In this document: in pieces, positions 21,898-33,121 of the stretch
Layout: each line of letters starts with the position of its first letter
Position numbering within the stretch: position 1 is the first letter of the stretch
Assembly: GCA_029990175.1 (NCBI GenBank)
Contig: JARKIP010000017.1
Span: forward strand, 16,138,001 to 16,202,000
Direction of reading: 5' to 3'
DNA length: 64,000 bases
Source: Petunia secreta
Lineage: Eukaryota > Streptophyta > Magnoliopsida > Solanales > Solanaceae
Position numbers and translations under genes: made by a program
The notes under the pieces: model-generated
What the model saw: the letters and a program-made list of their open reading frames with translations, nothing else
Told to the model about the DNA's origin: nothing
The model's database searches: none

Positions 21898-22016
21898 GGG
21901 ATGCAACACGAGGACTTCCCGGAGGGTCACCCATTCCAGTACTACTCTCGCCAAAGCACGCTTAACTTCGGAGTTCTGATGGGATCCGGTGCGTTAGTGC
22001 TGGTATGATCGCATCC
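21898..22016 (-). rRNA. 5S rRNA: 5S rRNA gene, copy 63
   Basis: G64T at the end of box A; predicted C15-G64 pair of helix II becomes C-U. Spacer marker gctgcTg. Shared only with copy 69. T5 at 21891-21895. Confidence 0.88.
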
Positions 22017-22248
22017 GTCATTCTTTGCGCTCTAACTTCTCTTATCCGTTCCGTGCCCCCGCTAATCTTTTAAACCTTTAAACCGTCATAACTTTACGCT
22101 CGTTCATCCGTTTCGTGCGATTCTTTTTTTCAATTCGAGTAATCTTTCAAGATCTACCTCCACAAGCTGCCGTAGTCCCGCTTACTAAGACGTGCCTTGC
22201 ACCATTCGCGGATTTACGACCCCGCCCGCCGTTATTTTGGCAAAAAGA

Positions 22249-22367
22249 GGGATGCAACACGAGGACTTCCCGGAGGGTCACCCATTCCAGTACTACTCTC
22301 GCCCAAGCACGCTTAACTTCGGAGTTCTGATGGGATCCGGTGCGTTAGTGCTGGTATGATCGCATCC
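22249..22367 (-). rRNA. 5S rRNA: 5S rRNA gene, copy 64
   Basis: Consensus; T5 at 22242-22246. Confidence 0.97.
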
Positions 22368-22599
22368 GTCATTCTTTGCGCTCTAACTTCTCTTATCCGT
22401 TCCGTGCCCCCGCTAATCTTTTAAACCTTTAAACCGTCATAACTTTACGCTCGTTCATCCGTTTCGTGCGATTCTTTTTTTCAATTCGAGTAATCTTTCA
22501 AGATCTACCTCCACAAGCTGCCGTAGTCCCGCTTACTAAGACGTGCCTTGCACCATTCGCGGATTTACGACCCCGCCCGCCGTTATTTTGGCAAAAAGA

Positions 22600-22718
22600 G
22601 GGATGCAACACGAGGACTTCCCGGAGGGTCACCCATTCCAGTACTACTCTCGCCCAAGCACGCTTAACTTCGGAGTTCTGATGGGATCCGGTGCGTTAGT
22701 GCTGGTATGATCGCATCC
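22600..22718 (-). rRNA. 5S rRNA: 5S rRNA gene, copy 65
   Basis: Consensus; T5 at 22593-22597. Confidence 0.97.
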
Positions 22719-22950
22719 GTCATTCTTTGCGCTCTAACTTCTCTTATCCGTTCCGTGCCCCCGCTAATCTTTTAAACCTTTAAACCGTCATAACTTTACG
22801 CTCGTTCATCCGTTTCGTGCGATTCTTTTTTTCAATTCGAGTAATCTTTCAAGATCTACCTCCACAAGCTGCCGTAGTCCCGCTTACTAAGACGTGCCTT
22901 GCACCATTCGCGGATTTACGACCCCGCCCGCCGTTATTTTGGCAAAAAGA

Positions 22951-23069
22951 GGGATGCAACACGAGGACTTCCCGGAGGGTCACCCATTCCAGTACTACTC
23001 TCGCCCAAGCACGCTTAACTTCGGAGTTCTGATGGGATCCGGTGCGTTAGTGCTGGTATGATCGCATCC
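22951..23069 (-). rRNA. 5S rRNA: 5S rRNA gene, copy 66
   Basis: Consensus; T5 at 22944-22948. Confidence 0.97.
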
Positions 23070-23301
23070 GTCATTCTTTGCGCTCTAACTTCTCTTATCC
23101 GTTCCGTGCCCCCGCTAATCTTTTAAACCTTTAAACCGTCATAACTTTACGCTCGTTCATCCGTTTCGTGCGATTCTTTTTTTCAATTCGAGTAATCTTT
23201 CAAGATCTACCTCCACAAGCTGCCGTAGTCCCGCTTACTAAGGCGTGCCTTGCACCATTCGCGGATTTACGACCCCGCCCGCCGTTATTTTGGCAAAAAG
23301 A

Positions 23302-23420
23302 GGGATGCAACACGAGGACTTCCCGGAGGGTCACCCATTCCAGTACTACTCTCGCCCAAGCACGCTTAACTTCGGAGTTCTGATGGGATCCGGTGCGTTA
23401 GTGCTGGTATGATCGCATCC
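23302..23420 (-). rRNA. 5S rRNA: 5S rRNA gene, copy 67
   Basis: Consensus gene; aaGgcg spacer marker, counterpart of copy 61. T5 at 23295-23299. Confidence 0.97.
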
Positions 23421-23652
23421 GTCATTCTTTGCGCTCTAACTTCTCTTATCCGTTCCGTGCCCCCGCTAATCTTTTAAACCTTTAAACCGTCATAACTTTA
23501 CGCTCGTTCATCCGTTTCGTGCGATTCTTTTTTTCAATTCGAGTAGTCTTTCAAGATCTACCTCCACAAGCTGCCGTAGTCCCGCTTACTAAGACGTGCC
23601 TTGCACCATTCGCGGATTTACGACCCCGCCCGCCGTTATTTTGGCAAAAAGA

Positions 23653-23771
23653 GGGATGCAACACGAGGACTTCCCGGAGGGTCACCCATTCCAGTACTAC
23701 TCTCGCCCAAGCACGCTTAACTTCGGAGTTCTGATGGGATCCGGTGCGTTAGTGCTGGTATGATCGCATCC
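23653..23771 (-). rRNA. 5S rRNA: 5S rRNA gene, copy 68
   Basis: Consensus gene; gtaGtc spacer marker, counterpart of copy 62. T5 at 23646-23650. Confidence 0.97.
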
Positions 23772-24003
23772 GTCATTCTTTGCGCTCTAACTTCTCTTAT
23801 CCGTTCCGTGCCCCCGCTAATCTTTTAAACCTTTAAACCGTCATAACTTTACGCTCGTTCATCCGTTTCGTGCGATTCTTTTTTTCAATTCGAGTAATCT
23901 TTCAAGATCTACCTCCACAAGCTGCTGTAGTCCCGCTTACTAAGACGTGCCTTGCACCATTCGCGGATTTACGACCCCGCCCGCCGTTATTTTGGCAAAA
24001 AGA

Positions 24004-24122
24004 GGGATGCAACACGAGGACTTCCCGGAGGGTCACCCATTCCAGTACTACTCTCGCCAAAGCACGCTTAACTTCGGAGTTCTGATGGGATCCGGTGCGT
24101 TAGTGCTGGTATGATCGCATCC
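24004..24122 (-). rRNA. 5S rRNA: 5S rRNA gene, copy 69
   Basis: G64T and gctgcTg spacer marker, counterpart of copy 63; same helix II mismatch. T5 at 23997-24001. Confidence 0.88.
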
Positions 24123-24354
24123 GTCATTCTTTGCGCTCTAACTTCTCTTATCCGTTCCGTGCCCCCGCTAATCTTTTAAACCTTTAAACCGTCATAACTT
24201 TACGCTCGTTCATCCGTTTCGTGCGATTCTTTTTTTCAATTCGAGTAATCTTTCAAGATCTACCTCCACAAGCTGCCGTAGTCCCGCTTACTAAGACGTG
24301 CCTTGCACCATTCGCGGATTTACGACCCCGCCCGCCGTTATTTTGGCAAAAAGA

Positions 24355-24473
24355 GGGATGCAACACGAGGACTTCCCGGAGGGTCACCCATTCCAGTACT
24401 ACTCTCGCCCAAGCACGCTTAACTTCGGAGTTCTGATGGGATCCGGTGCGTTAGTGCTGGTATGATCGCATCC
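24355..24473 (-). rRNA. 5S rRNA: 5S rRNA gene, copy 70
   Basis: Consensus; T5 at 24348-24352. Confidence 0.97.
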
Positions 24474-24705
24474 GTCATTCTTTGCGCTCTAACTTCTCTT
24501 ATCCGTTCCGTGCCCCCGCTAATCTTTTAAACCTTTAAACCGTCATAACTTTACGCTCGTTCATCCGTTTCGTGCGATTCTTTTTTTCAATTCGAGTAAT
24601 CTTTCAAGATCTACCTCCACAAGCTGCCGTAGTCCCGCTTACTAAGACGTGCCTTGCACCATTCGCGGATTTACGACCCCGCCCGCCGTTATTTTGGCAA
24701 AAAGA

Positions 24706-24824
24706 GGGATGCAACACGAGGACTTCCCGGAGGGTCACCCATTCCAGTACTACTCTCGCCCAAGCACGCTTAACTTCGGAGTTCTGATGGGATCCGGTGC
24801 GTTAGTGCTGGTATGATCGCATCC
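24706..24824 (-). rRNA. 5S rRNA: 5S rRNA gene, copy 71
   Basis: Consensus; T5 at 24699-24703. Confidence 0.97.
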
Positions 24825-25056
24825 GTCATTCTTTGCGCTCTAACTTCTCTTATCCGTTCCGTGCCCCCGCTAATCTTTTAAACCTTTAAACCGTCATAAC
24901 TTTACGCTCGTTCATCCGTTTCGTGCGATTCTTTTTTTCAATTCGAGTAATCTTTCAAGATCTACCTCCACAAGCTGCCGTAGTCCCGCTTACTAAGACG
25001 TGCCTTGCACCATTCGCGGATTTACGACCCCGCCCGCCGTTATTTTGGCAAAAAGA

Positions 25057-25175
25057 GGGATGCAACACGAGGACTTCCCGGAGGGTCACCCATTCCAGTA
25101 CTACTCTCGCCCAAGCACGCTTAACTTCGGAGTTCTGATGGGATCCGGTGCGTTAGTGCTGGTATGATCGCATCC
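25057..25175 (-). rRNA. 5S rRNA: 5S rRNA gene, copy 72
   Basis: Consensus; T5 at 25050-25054. Confidence 0.97.
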
Positions 25176-25407
25176 GTCATTCTTTGCGCTCTAACTTCTC
25201 TTATCCGTTCCGTGCCCCCGCTAATCTTTTAAACCTTTAAACCGTCATAACTTTACGCTCGTTCATCCGTTTCGTGCGATTCTTTTTTTCAATTCGAGTA
25301 ATTTTTCAAGATCTACCTCCACAAGCTGCCGTAGTCCTGCTTACTAAGACGTGCCTTGCACCATTCGCGGATTTACGACCCCGCCCGCCGTTATTTTGGC
25401 AAAAAGA

Positions 25408-25526
25408 GGGATGCAACACGAGGACTTCCCGGAGGGTCACCCATTCCAGTACTACTCTCGCCCAAGCACGCTTAACTTCGGAGTTCTGATGGGATCCGGT
25501 GCGTTAGTGCTGGTATGATCGCATCC
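25408..25526 (-). rRNA. 5S rRNA: 5S rRNA gene, copy 73
   Basis: Consensus gene. The spacer has C to T at 25303 and 25338. T5 at 25401-25405. Confidence 0.97.
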
Positions 25527-25758
25527 GTCATTCTTTGCGCTCTAACTTCTCTTATCCGTTCCGTGCCCCCGCTAATCTTTTAAACCTTTAAACCGTCATA
25601 ACTTTACGCTCGTTCATCCGTTTCGTGCGATTCTTTTTTTCAATTCGAGTAATCTTTCAAGATCTACCTCCACAAGCTGCCGTAGTCCCGCTTACTAAGA
25701 CGTGCCTTGCACCATTCGCGGATTTACGACCCCGCCCGCCGTTATTTTGGCAAAAAGA

Positions 25759-25877
25759 GGGATGCAACACGAGGACTTCCCGGAGGGTCACCCATTCCAG
25801 TACTACTCTCGCCCAAGCACGCTTAACTTCGGAGTTCTGATTGGATCCGGTGCGTTAGTGCTGGTATGATCGCATCC
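25759..25877 (-). rRNA. 5S rRNA: 5S rRNA gene, copy 74
   Basis: C36A in loop C, seen only here. T5 at 25752-25756. Confidence 0.95.
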
Positions 25878-26109
25878 GTCATTCTTTGCGCTCTAACTTC
25901 TCTTATCCGTTCCGTGCCCCCGCTAATCTTTTAAACCTTTAAACCGTCATAACTTTACGCTCGTTCATCCGTTTCGTGCGATTCTTTTTTTCAATTCGAG
26001 TAATCTTTCAAGATCTACCTCCACAAGCTGCCGTAGTCCCGCTTACTAAGACGTGCCTTGCACCATTCGCGGATTTACGACCCCGCCCGCCGTTATTTTG
26101 GCAAAAAGA

Positions 26110-26228
26110 GGGATGCAACACGAGGACTTCCCGGAGGGTCACCCATTCCAGTACTACTCTCGCCCAAGCACGCTTAACTTCGGAGTTCTGATGGGATCCG
26201 GTGCGTTAGTGCTGGTATGATCGCATCC
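26110..26228 (-). rRNA. 5S rRNA: 5S rRNA gene, copy 75
   Basis: Consensus; T5 at 26103-26107. Confidence 0.97.
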
Positions 26229-26460
26229 GTCATTCTTTGCGCTCTAACTTCTCTTATCCGTTCCGTGCCCCCGCTAATCTTTTAAACCTTTAAACCGTCA
26301 TAACTTTACGCTCGTTCATCCGTTTCGTGCGATTCTTTTTTTCAATTCGAGTAATCTTTCAAGATCTACCTCCACAAGCTGCCGTAGTCCCGCTTACTAA
26401 GACGTGCCTTGCACCATTCGCGGATTTACGACCCCGCCCGCCGTTATTTTGGCAAAAAGA

Positions 26461-26579
26461 GGGATGCAACACGAGGACTTCCCGGAGGGTCACCCATTCC
26501 AGTACTACTCTCGCCCAAGCACGCTTAACTTCGGAGTTCTGATGGGATCCGGTGCGTTAGTGCTGGTATGATCGCATCC
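26461..26579 (-). rRNA. 5S rRNA: 5S rRNA gene, copy 76
   Basis: Consensus; T5 at 26454-26458. Confidence 0.97.
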
Positions 26580-26811
26580 GTCATTCTTTGCGCTCTAACT
26601 TCTCTTATCCGTTCCGTGCCCCCGCTAATCTTTTAAACCTTTAAACCGTCATAACTTTACGCTCGTTCATCCGTTTCGTGCGATTCTTTTTTTCAATTCG
26701 AGTAATCTTTCAAGATCTACCTCCACAAGCTGCCGTAGTCCCGCTTACTAAGACGTGCCTTGAACCATTCGCAGATTTACGACCCCGCCCGCCGTTATTT
26801 TGGCAAAAAGA

Positions 26812-26930
26812 GGGATGCAACACGAGGACTTCCCGGAGGGTCACCCATTCCAGTACTACTCTCGCCCAAGCACGCTTAACTTCGGAGTTCTGATGGGATC
26901 CGGTGCGTTAGTGCTGGTATGATCGCATCC
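26812..26930 (-). rRNA. 5S rRNA: 5S rRNA gene, copy 77
   Basis: Consensus gene in a marked unit: two downstream spacer changes (tgAacc, cgcAga) and the upstream triplet GTG replaced by CAA at about -37 to -39. Shared with copies 80 and 115. T5 at 26805-26809. Confidence 0.97.
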
Positions 26931-27162
26931 GTCATTCTTTGCGCTCTAACTTCTCTTATCCGTTCCCAACCCCCGCTAATCTTTTAAACCTTTAAACCGT
27001 CATAACTTTACGCTCGTTCATCCGTTTCGTGCGATTCTTTTTTTCAATTCGAGTAATCTTTCAAGATCTACCTCCACAAGCTGCCGTAGTCCCGCTTACT
27101 AAGACGTGCCTTGCACCATTCGCGGATTTACGACCCCGCCCGCCGTTATTTTGGCAAAAAGA

Positions 27163-27281
27163 GGGATGCAACACGAGGACTTCCCGGAGGGTCACCCATT
27201 CCAGTACTACTCTCGCCCAAGCACGCTTAACTTCGGAGTTCTGATGGGATCCGGTGCGTTAGTGCTGGTATGATCGCATCC
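27163..27281 (-). rRNA. 5S rRNA: 5S rRNA gene, copy 78
   Basis: Consensus; T5 at 27156-27160. Confidence 0.97.
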
Positions 27282-27513
27282 GTCATTCTTTGCGCTCTAA
27301 CTTCTCTTATCCGTTCCGTGCCCCCGCTAATCTTTTAAACCTTTAAACCGTCATAACTTTACGCTCGTTCATCCGTTTCGTGCGATTCTTTTTTTCAATT
27401 CGAGTAATCTTTCAAGATCTACCTCCACAAGCTGCCGTAGTCCCGCTTACTAAGACGTGCCTTGCACCATTCGCGGATTTACGACCCCGCCCGCCGTTAT
27501 TTTGGCAAAAAGA

Positions 27514-27632
27514 GGGATGCAACACGAGGACTTCCCGGAGGGTCACCCATTCCAGTACTACTCTCGCCCAAGCACGCTTCACTTCGGAGTTCTGATGGGA
27601 TCCGGTGCGTTAGTGCTGGTATGATCGCATCC
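27514..27632 (-). rRNA. 5S rRNA: 5S rRNA gene, copy 79
   Basis: T53G, shared only with copy 33 about 16 kb away, but without copy 33's spacer change. T5 at 27507-27511. Confidence 0.94.
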
Positions 27633-27864
27633 GTCATTCTTTGCGCTCTAACTTCTCTTATCCGTTCCGTGCCCCCGCTAATCTTTTAAACCTTTAAACC
27701 GTCATAACTTTACGCTCGTTCATCCGTTTCGTGCGATTCTTTTTTTCAATTCGAGTAATCTTTCAAGATCTACCTCCACAAGCTGCCGTAGTCCCGCTTA
27801 CTAAGACGTGCCTTGAACCATTCGCAGATTTACGACCCCGCCCGCCGTTATTTTGGCAAAAAGA

Positions 27865-27983
27865 GGGATGCAACACGAGGACTTCCCGGAGGGTCACCCA
27901 TTCCAGTACTACTCTCGCCCAAGCACGCTTGACTTCGGAGTTCTGATGGGATCCGGTGCGTTAGTGCTGGTATGATCGCATCC
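27865..27983 (-). rRNA. 5S rRNA: 5S rRNA gene, copy 80
   Basis: T53C in a unit with the same spacer markers as copy 77 (tgAacc, cgcAga, upstream CAA). Left end of the large segmental duplication, copy 1. T5 at 27858-27862. Confidence 0.95.
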
Positions 27984-28215
27984 GTCATTCTTTGCGCTCT
28001 AACTTCTCTTATCCGTTCCCAACCCCCGCTAATCTTTTAAACCTTTAAACCGTCATAACTTTACGCTCGTTCATCCGTTTCGTGCGATTCTTTTTTTCAA
28101 TTCGAGTAATCTTTCAAGATCTACCTCCACAAGCTGCCGTAGTCCCGCTTACTAAGACGTGCCTTGCACCATTCGCGGATTTACGACCCCGCCCGCCGTT
28201 ATTTTGGCAAAAAGA

Positions 28216-28334
28216 GGGATGCAACACGAGGACTTCCCGGAGGGTCACCCATTCCAGTACTACTCTCGCCCAAGCACGCTTAACTTCGGAGTTCTGATGG
28301 GATCCGGTGCGTTAGTGCTGGTATGATCGCATCC
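28216..28334 (-). rRNA. 5S rRNA: 5S rRNA gene, copy 81
   Basis: Consensus; T5 at 28209-28213. Confidence 0.97.
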
Positions 28335-28566
28335 GTCATTCTTTGCGCTCTAACTTCTCTTATCCGTTCCGTGCCCCCGCTAATCTTTTAAACCTTTAAA
28401 CCGTCATAACTTTACGCTCGTTCATCCGTTTCGTGCGATTCTTTTTTTCAATTCGAGTAATCTTTCAAGATCTACCTCCACAAGCTGCCGTAGTCCCGCT
28501 TACTAAGACGTGCCTTGCACCATTCGCGGATTTACGACCCCGCCCGCCGTTATTTTGGCAAAAAGA

Positions 28567-28685
28567 GGGATGCAACACGAGGACTTCCCGGAGGGTCACC
28601 CATTCCAGTACTACTCTCGCCACAGCACGCTTAACTTTGGAGTTCTGATGGGATCCGGTGCGTTAGTGCTGGTATGATCGCATCC
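28567..28685 (-). rRNA. 5S rRNA: 5S rRNA gene copy 82, probably impaired
   Basis: Three substitutions: G48A, T63G and G64T. In the standard fold these break C29-G48 of helix III and the C15-G64/A16-U63 side of helix II, and two lie in box A. Length, ends and T5 (28560-28564) are intact, so it may be transcribed but should fold poorly. Possible pseudogene; counterpart is copy 117. Confidence 0.8.
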
Positions 28686-28917
28686 GTCATTCTTTGCGCT
28701 CTAACTTCTCTTATCCGTTCCGTGCCCCCGCTAATCTTTTAAACCTTTAAACCGTCATAACTTTACGCTCGTTCATCCGTTTCGTGCGATTCTTTTTTTC
28801 AATTCGAGTAATCTTTCAAGATCTACCTCCACAAGCTGCCGTAGTCCCGCTTACTAAGGCGTGCCTTGCACCATTCGCGGATTTACGACCCCGCCCGCCG
28901 TTATTTTGGCAAAAAGA

Positions 28918-29036
28918 GGGATGCAACACGAGGACTTCCCGGAGGGTCACCCATTCCAGTACTACTCTCGCCCAAGCACGCTTAACTTCGGAGTTCTGAT
29001 GGGATCCGGTGCGTTAGTGCTGGTATGATCGCATCC
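28918..29036 (-). rRNA. 5S rRNA: 5S rRNA gene, copy 83
   Basis: Consensus gene; aaGgcg spacer marker. T5 at 28911-28915. Confidence 0.97.
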
Positions 29037-29268
29037 GTCATTCTTTGCGCTCTAACTTCTCTTATCCGTTCCGTGCCCCCGCTAATCTTTTAAACCTTTA
29101 AACCGTCATAACTTTACGCTCGTTCATCCGTTTCGTGCGATTCTTTTTTTCAATTCGAGTAATCTTTCAAGATCTACCTCCACAAGCTGCCGTAGTCCCG
29201 CTTACTAAGACGTGCCTTGCACCATTCGCGGATTTACGACCCCGCCCGCCGTTATTTTGGCAAAAAGA

Positions 29269-29387
29269 GGGATGCAACACGAGGACTTCCCGGAGGGTCA
29301 CCCATTCCAGTACTACTCTCGCCCAAGCACGCTTAACTTCGGAGTTCTGATGGGATCCGGTGCGTTAGTGCTGGTATGATCGCATCC
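29269..29387 (-). rRNA. 5S rRNA: 5S rRNA gene, copy 84
   Basis: Consensus; the upstream spacer has C to T at 29422. T5 at 29262-29266. Confidence 0.97.
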
Positions 29388-29619
29388 GTCATTCTTTGCG
29401 CTCTAACTTCTCTTATCCGTTTCGTGCCCCCGCTAATCTTTTAAACCTTTAAACCGTCATAACTTTACGCTCGTTCATCCGTTTCGTGCGATTCTTTTTT
29501 TCAATTCGAGTAATCTTTCAAGATCTACCTCCACAAGCTGCCGTAGTCCCGCTTACTAAGGCGTGCCTTGCACCATTCGCGGATTTACGACCCCGCCCGC
29601 CGTTATTTTGGCAAAAAGA

Positions 29620-29738
29620 GGGATGCAACACGAGGACTTCCCGGAGGGTCACCCATTCCAGTACTACTCTCGCCCAAGCACGCTTAACTTCGGAGTTCTG
29701 ATGGGATCCGGTGCGTTAGTGCTGGTATGATCGCATCC
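29620..29738 (-). rRNA. 5S rRNA: 5S rRNA gene, copy 85
   Basis: Consensus gene; aaGgcg spacer marker. T5 at 29613-29617. Confidence 0.97.
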
Positions 29739-29970
29739 GTCATTCTTTGCGCTCTAACTTCTCTTATCCGTTCCGTGCCCCCGCTAATCTTTTAAACCTT
29801 TAAACCGTCATAACTTTACGCTCGTTCATCCGTTTCGTGCGATTCTTTTTTTCAATTCGAGTAGTCTTTCAAGATCTACCTCCACAAGCTGCCGTAGTCC
29901 CGCTTACTAAGACGTGCCTTGCACCATTCGCGGATTTACGACCCCGCCCGCCGTTATTTTGGCAAAAAGA

Positions 29971-30089
29971 GGGATGCAACACGAGGACTTCCCGGAGGGT
30001 CACCCATTCCAGTACTACTCTCGCCCAAGCACGCTTAACTTCGGAGTTCTGATGGGATCCGGTGCGTTAGTGCTGGTATGATCGCATCC
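29971..30089 (-). rRNA. 5S rRNA: 5S rRNA gene, copy 86
   Basis: Consensus gene; gtaGtc spacer marker. T5 at 29964-29968. Confidence 0.97.
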
Positions 30090-30321
30090 GTCATTCTTTG
30101 CGCTCTAACTTCTCTTATCCGTTCCGTGCCCCCGCTAATCTTTTAAACCTTTAAACCGTCATAACTTTACGCTCGTTCATCCGTTTCGTGCGATTCTTTT
30201 TTTCAATTCGAGTAATCTTTCAAGATCTACCTCCACAAGCTGCCGTAGTCCCGCTTACTAAGACGTGCCTTGCACCATTCGCGGATTTACGACCCCGCCC
30301 GCCGTTATTTTGGCAAAAAGA

Positions 30322-30440
30322 GGGATGCAACACGAGGACTTCCCGGAGGGTCACCCATTCCAGTACTACTCTCGCCCAAGCACGCTTAACTTCGGAGTTC
30401 TGATGGGATCCGGTGCGTTAGTGCTGGTATGATCGCATCC
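30322..30440 (-). rRNA. 5S rRNA: 5S rRNA gene, copy 87
   Basis: Consensus; T5 at 30315-30319. Confidence 0.97.
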
Positions 30441-30672
30441 GTCATTCTTTGCGCTCTAACTTCTCTTATCCGTTCCGTGCCCCCGCTAATCTTTTAAACC
30501 TTTAAACCGTCATAACTTTACGCTCGTTCATCCGTTTCGTGCGATTCTTTTTTTCAATTCGAGTAATCTTTCAAGATCTACCTCCACAAGCTGCCGTAGT
30601 CCCGCTTACTAAGACGTGCCTTGCACCATTCGCGGATTTACGACCCCGCCCGCCGTTATTTTGGCAAAAAGA

Positions 30673-30791
30673 GGGATGCAACACGAGGACTTCCCGGAGG
30701 GTCACCCATTCCAGTACTACTCTCGCCCAAGCACGCTTAACTTCGGAGTTCTGATGGGATCCGGTGCGTTAGTGCTGGTATGATCGCATCC
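30673..30791 (-). rRNA. 5S rRNA: 5S rRNA gene, copy 88
   Basis: Consensus; T5 at 30666-30670. Confidence 0.97.
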
Positions 30792-31023
30792 GTCATTCTT
30801 TGCGCTCTAACTTCTCTTATCCGTTCCGTGCCCCCGCTAATCTTTTAAACCTTTAAACCGTCATAACTTTACGCTCGTTCATCCGTTTCGTGCGATTCTT
30901 TTTTTCAATTCGAGTAATCTTTCAAGATCTACCTCCACAAGCTGCCGTAGTCCCGCTTACTAAGACGTGCCTTGCACCATTCGCGGATTTACGACCCCGC
31001 CCGCCGTTATTTTGGCAAAAAGA

Positions 31024-31142
31024 GGGATGCAACACGAGGACTTCCCGGAGGGTCACCCATTCCAGTACTACTCTCGCCCAAGCACGCTTAACTTCGGAGT
31101 TCTGATGGGATCCGGTGCGTTAGTGCTGGTATGATCGCATCC
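31024..31142 (-). rRNA. 5S rRNA: 5S rRNA gene, copy 89
   Basis: Consensus; T5 at 31017-31021. Confidence 0.97.
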
Positions 31143-31374
31143 GTCATTCTTTGCGCTCTAACTTCTCTTATCCGTTCCGTGCCCCCGCTAATCTTTTAAA
31201 CCTTTAAACCGTCATAACTTTACGCTCGTTCATCCGTTTCGTGCGATTCTTTTTTTCAATTCGAGTAATCTTTCAAGATCTACCTCCACAAGCTGCCGTA
31301 GTCCCGCTTACTAAGACGTGCCTTGCACCATTCGCGGATTTACGACCCCGCCCGCCGTTATTTTGGCAAAAAGA

Positions 31375-31493
31375 GGGATGCAACACGAGGACTTCCCGGA
31401 GGGTCACCCATTCCAGTACTACTCTCGCCCAAGCACGCTTAACTTCGGAGTTCTGATGGGATCCGGTGCGTTAGTGCTGGTATGATCGCATCC
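31375..31493 (-). rRNA. 5S rRNA: 5S rRNA gene, copy 90
   Basis: Consensus; T5 at 31368-31372. Confidence 0.97.
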
Positions 31494-31725
31494 GTCATTC
31501 TTTGCGCTCTAACTTCTCTTATCCGTTCCGTGCCCCCGCTAATCTTTTAAACCTTTAAACCGTCATAACTTTACGCTCGTTCATCCGTTTCGTGCGATTC
31601 TTTTTTTCAATTCGAGTAATCTTTCAAGATCTACCTCCACAAGCTGCCGTAGTCCCGCTTACTAAGACGTGCCTTGCACCATTCGCGGATTTACGACCCC
31701 GCCCGCCGTTATTTTGGCAAAAAGA

Positions 31726-31844
31726 GGGATGCAACACGAGGACTTCCCGGAGGGTCACCCATTCCAGTACTACTCTCGCCCAAGCATGCTTAACTTCGGA
31801 GTTCTGATGGGATCCGGTGCGTTAGTGCTGGTATGATCGCATCC
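31726..31844 (-). rRNA. 5S rRNA: 5S rRNA gene, copy 91
   Basis: G58A in box A (CpG transition); the predicted C20-G58 pair of helix II becomes C-A. Shared with copy 126. T5 at 31719-31723. Confidence 0.9.
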
Positions 31845-32076
31845 GTCATTCTTTGCGCTCTAACTTCTCTTATCCGTTCCGTGCCCCCGCTAATCTTTTA
31901 AACCTTTAAACCGTCATAACTTTACGCTCGTTCATCCGTTTCGTGCGATTCTTTTTTTCAATTCGAGTAATCTTTCAAGATCTACCTCCACAAGCTGCCG
32001 TAGTCCCGCTTACTAAGACGTGCCTTGCACCATTCGCGGATTTACGACCCCGCCCGCCGTTATTTTGGCAAAAAGA

Positions 32077-32195
32077 GGGATGCAACACGAGGACTTCCCG
32101 GAGGGTCACCCATTCCAGTACTACTCTCGCCCAAGCACGCTTAGCTTCGGAGTTCTGATGGGATCCGGTGCGTTAGTGCTGGTATGATCGCATCC
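32077..32195 (-). rRNA. 5S rRNA: 5S rRNA gene, copy 92
   Basis: T52C; T5 at 32070-32074. Confidence 0.95.
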
Positions 32196-32427
32196 GTCAT
32201 TCTTTGCGCTCTAACTTCTCTTATCCGTTCCGTGCCCCCGCTAATCTTTTAAACCTTTAAACCGTCATAACTTTACGCTCGTTCATCCGTTTCGTGCGAT
32301 TCTTTTTTTCAATTCGAGTAATCTTTCAAGATCTACCTCCACAAGCTGCCGTAGTCCCGCTTACTAAGACGTGCCTTGCACCATTCGCGGATTTACGACC
32401 CCGCCCGCCGTTATTTTGGCAAAAAGA

Positions 32428-32546
32428 GGGATGCAACACGAGGACTTCCCGGAGGGTCACCCATTCCAGTACTACTCTCGCCCAAGCACGCTTAGCTTCG
32501 GAGTTCTGATGGGATCCGGTGCGTTAGTGCTGGTATGATCGCATCC
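32428..32546 (-). rRNA. 5S rRNA: 5S rRNA gene, copy 93
   Basis: T52C; T5 at 32421-32425. Confidence 0.95.
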
Positions 32547-32778
32547 GTCATTCTTTGCGCTCTAACTTCTCTTATCCGTTCCGTGCCCCCGCTAATCTTT
32601 TAAACCTTTAAACCGTCATAACTTTACGCTCGTTCATCCGTTTCGTGCGATTCTTTTTTTCAATTCGAGTAATCTTTCAAGATCTACCTCCACAAGCTGC
32701 CGTAGTCCCGCTTACTAAGACGTGCCTTGCACCATTCGCGGATTTACGACCCCGCCCGCCGTTATTTTGGCAAAAAGA

Positions 32779-32897
32779 GGGATGCAACACGAGGACTTCC
32801 CGGAGGGTCACCCATTCCAGTACTACTCTCGCCCAAGCACGCTTAACTTCGGAGTTCTGATGGGATCCGGTGCGTTAGTGCTGGTATGATCGCATCC
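32779..32897 (-). rRNA. 5S rRNA: 5S rRNA gene, copy 94
   Basis: Consensus; T5 at 32772-32776. Confidence 0.97.
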
Positions 32898-33121
32898 GTC
32901 ATTCTTTGCGCTCTAACTTCTCTTATCCGTTCCGTGCCCCCGCTAATCTTTTAAACCTTTAAACCGTCATAACTTTACGCTCGTTCATCCGTTTCGTGCG
33001 ATTCTTTTTTTCAATTCGAGTAATCTTTCAAGATCTACCTCCACAAGCTGCCGTAGTCCCGCTTACTAAGACGTGCCTTGCACCATTCGCGGATTTACGA
33101 CCCCGCCCGCCGTTATTTTGG

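Larger units (their letters stand above)
21062..23167. repeat. Six-unit tandem duplication, left copy (copies 61-66)
   Basis: 2,106 bp carrying three ordered marker units: aaGgcg, gtaGtc, then gctgcTg with G64T, followed by three plain units. Confidence 0.9.
23168..25273. repeat. Six-unit tandem duplication, right copy (copies 67-72)
   Basis: Repeats the same three marker units in order immediately after the left copy, with no difference noticed. Confidence 0.9.
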
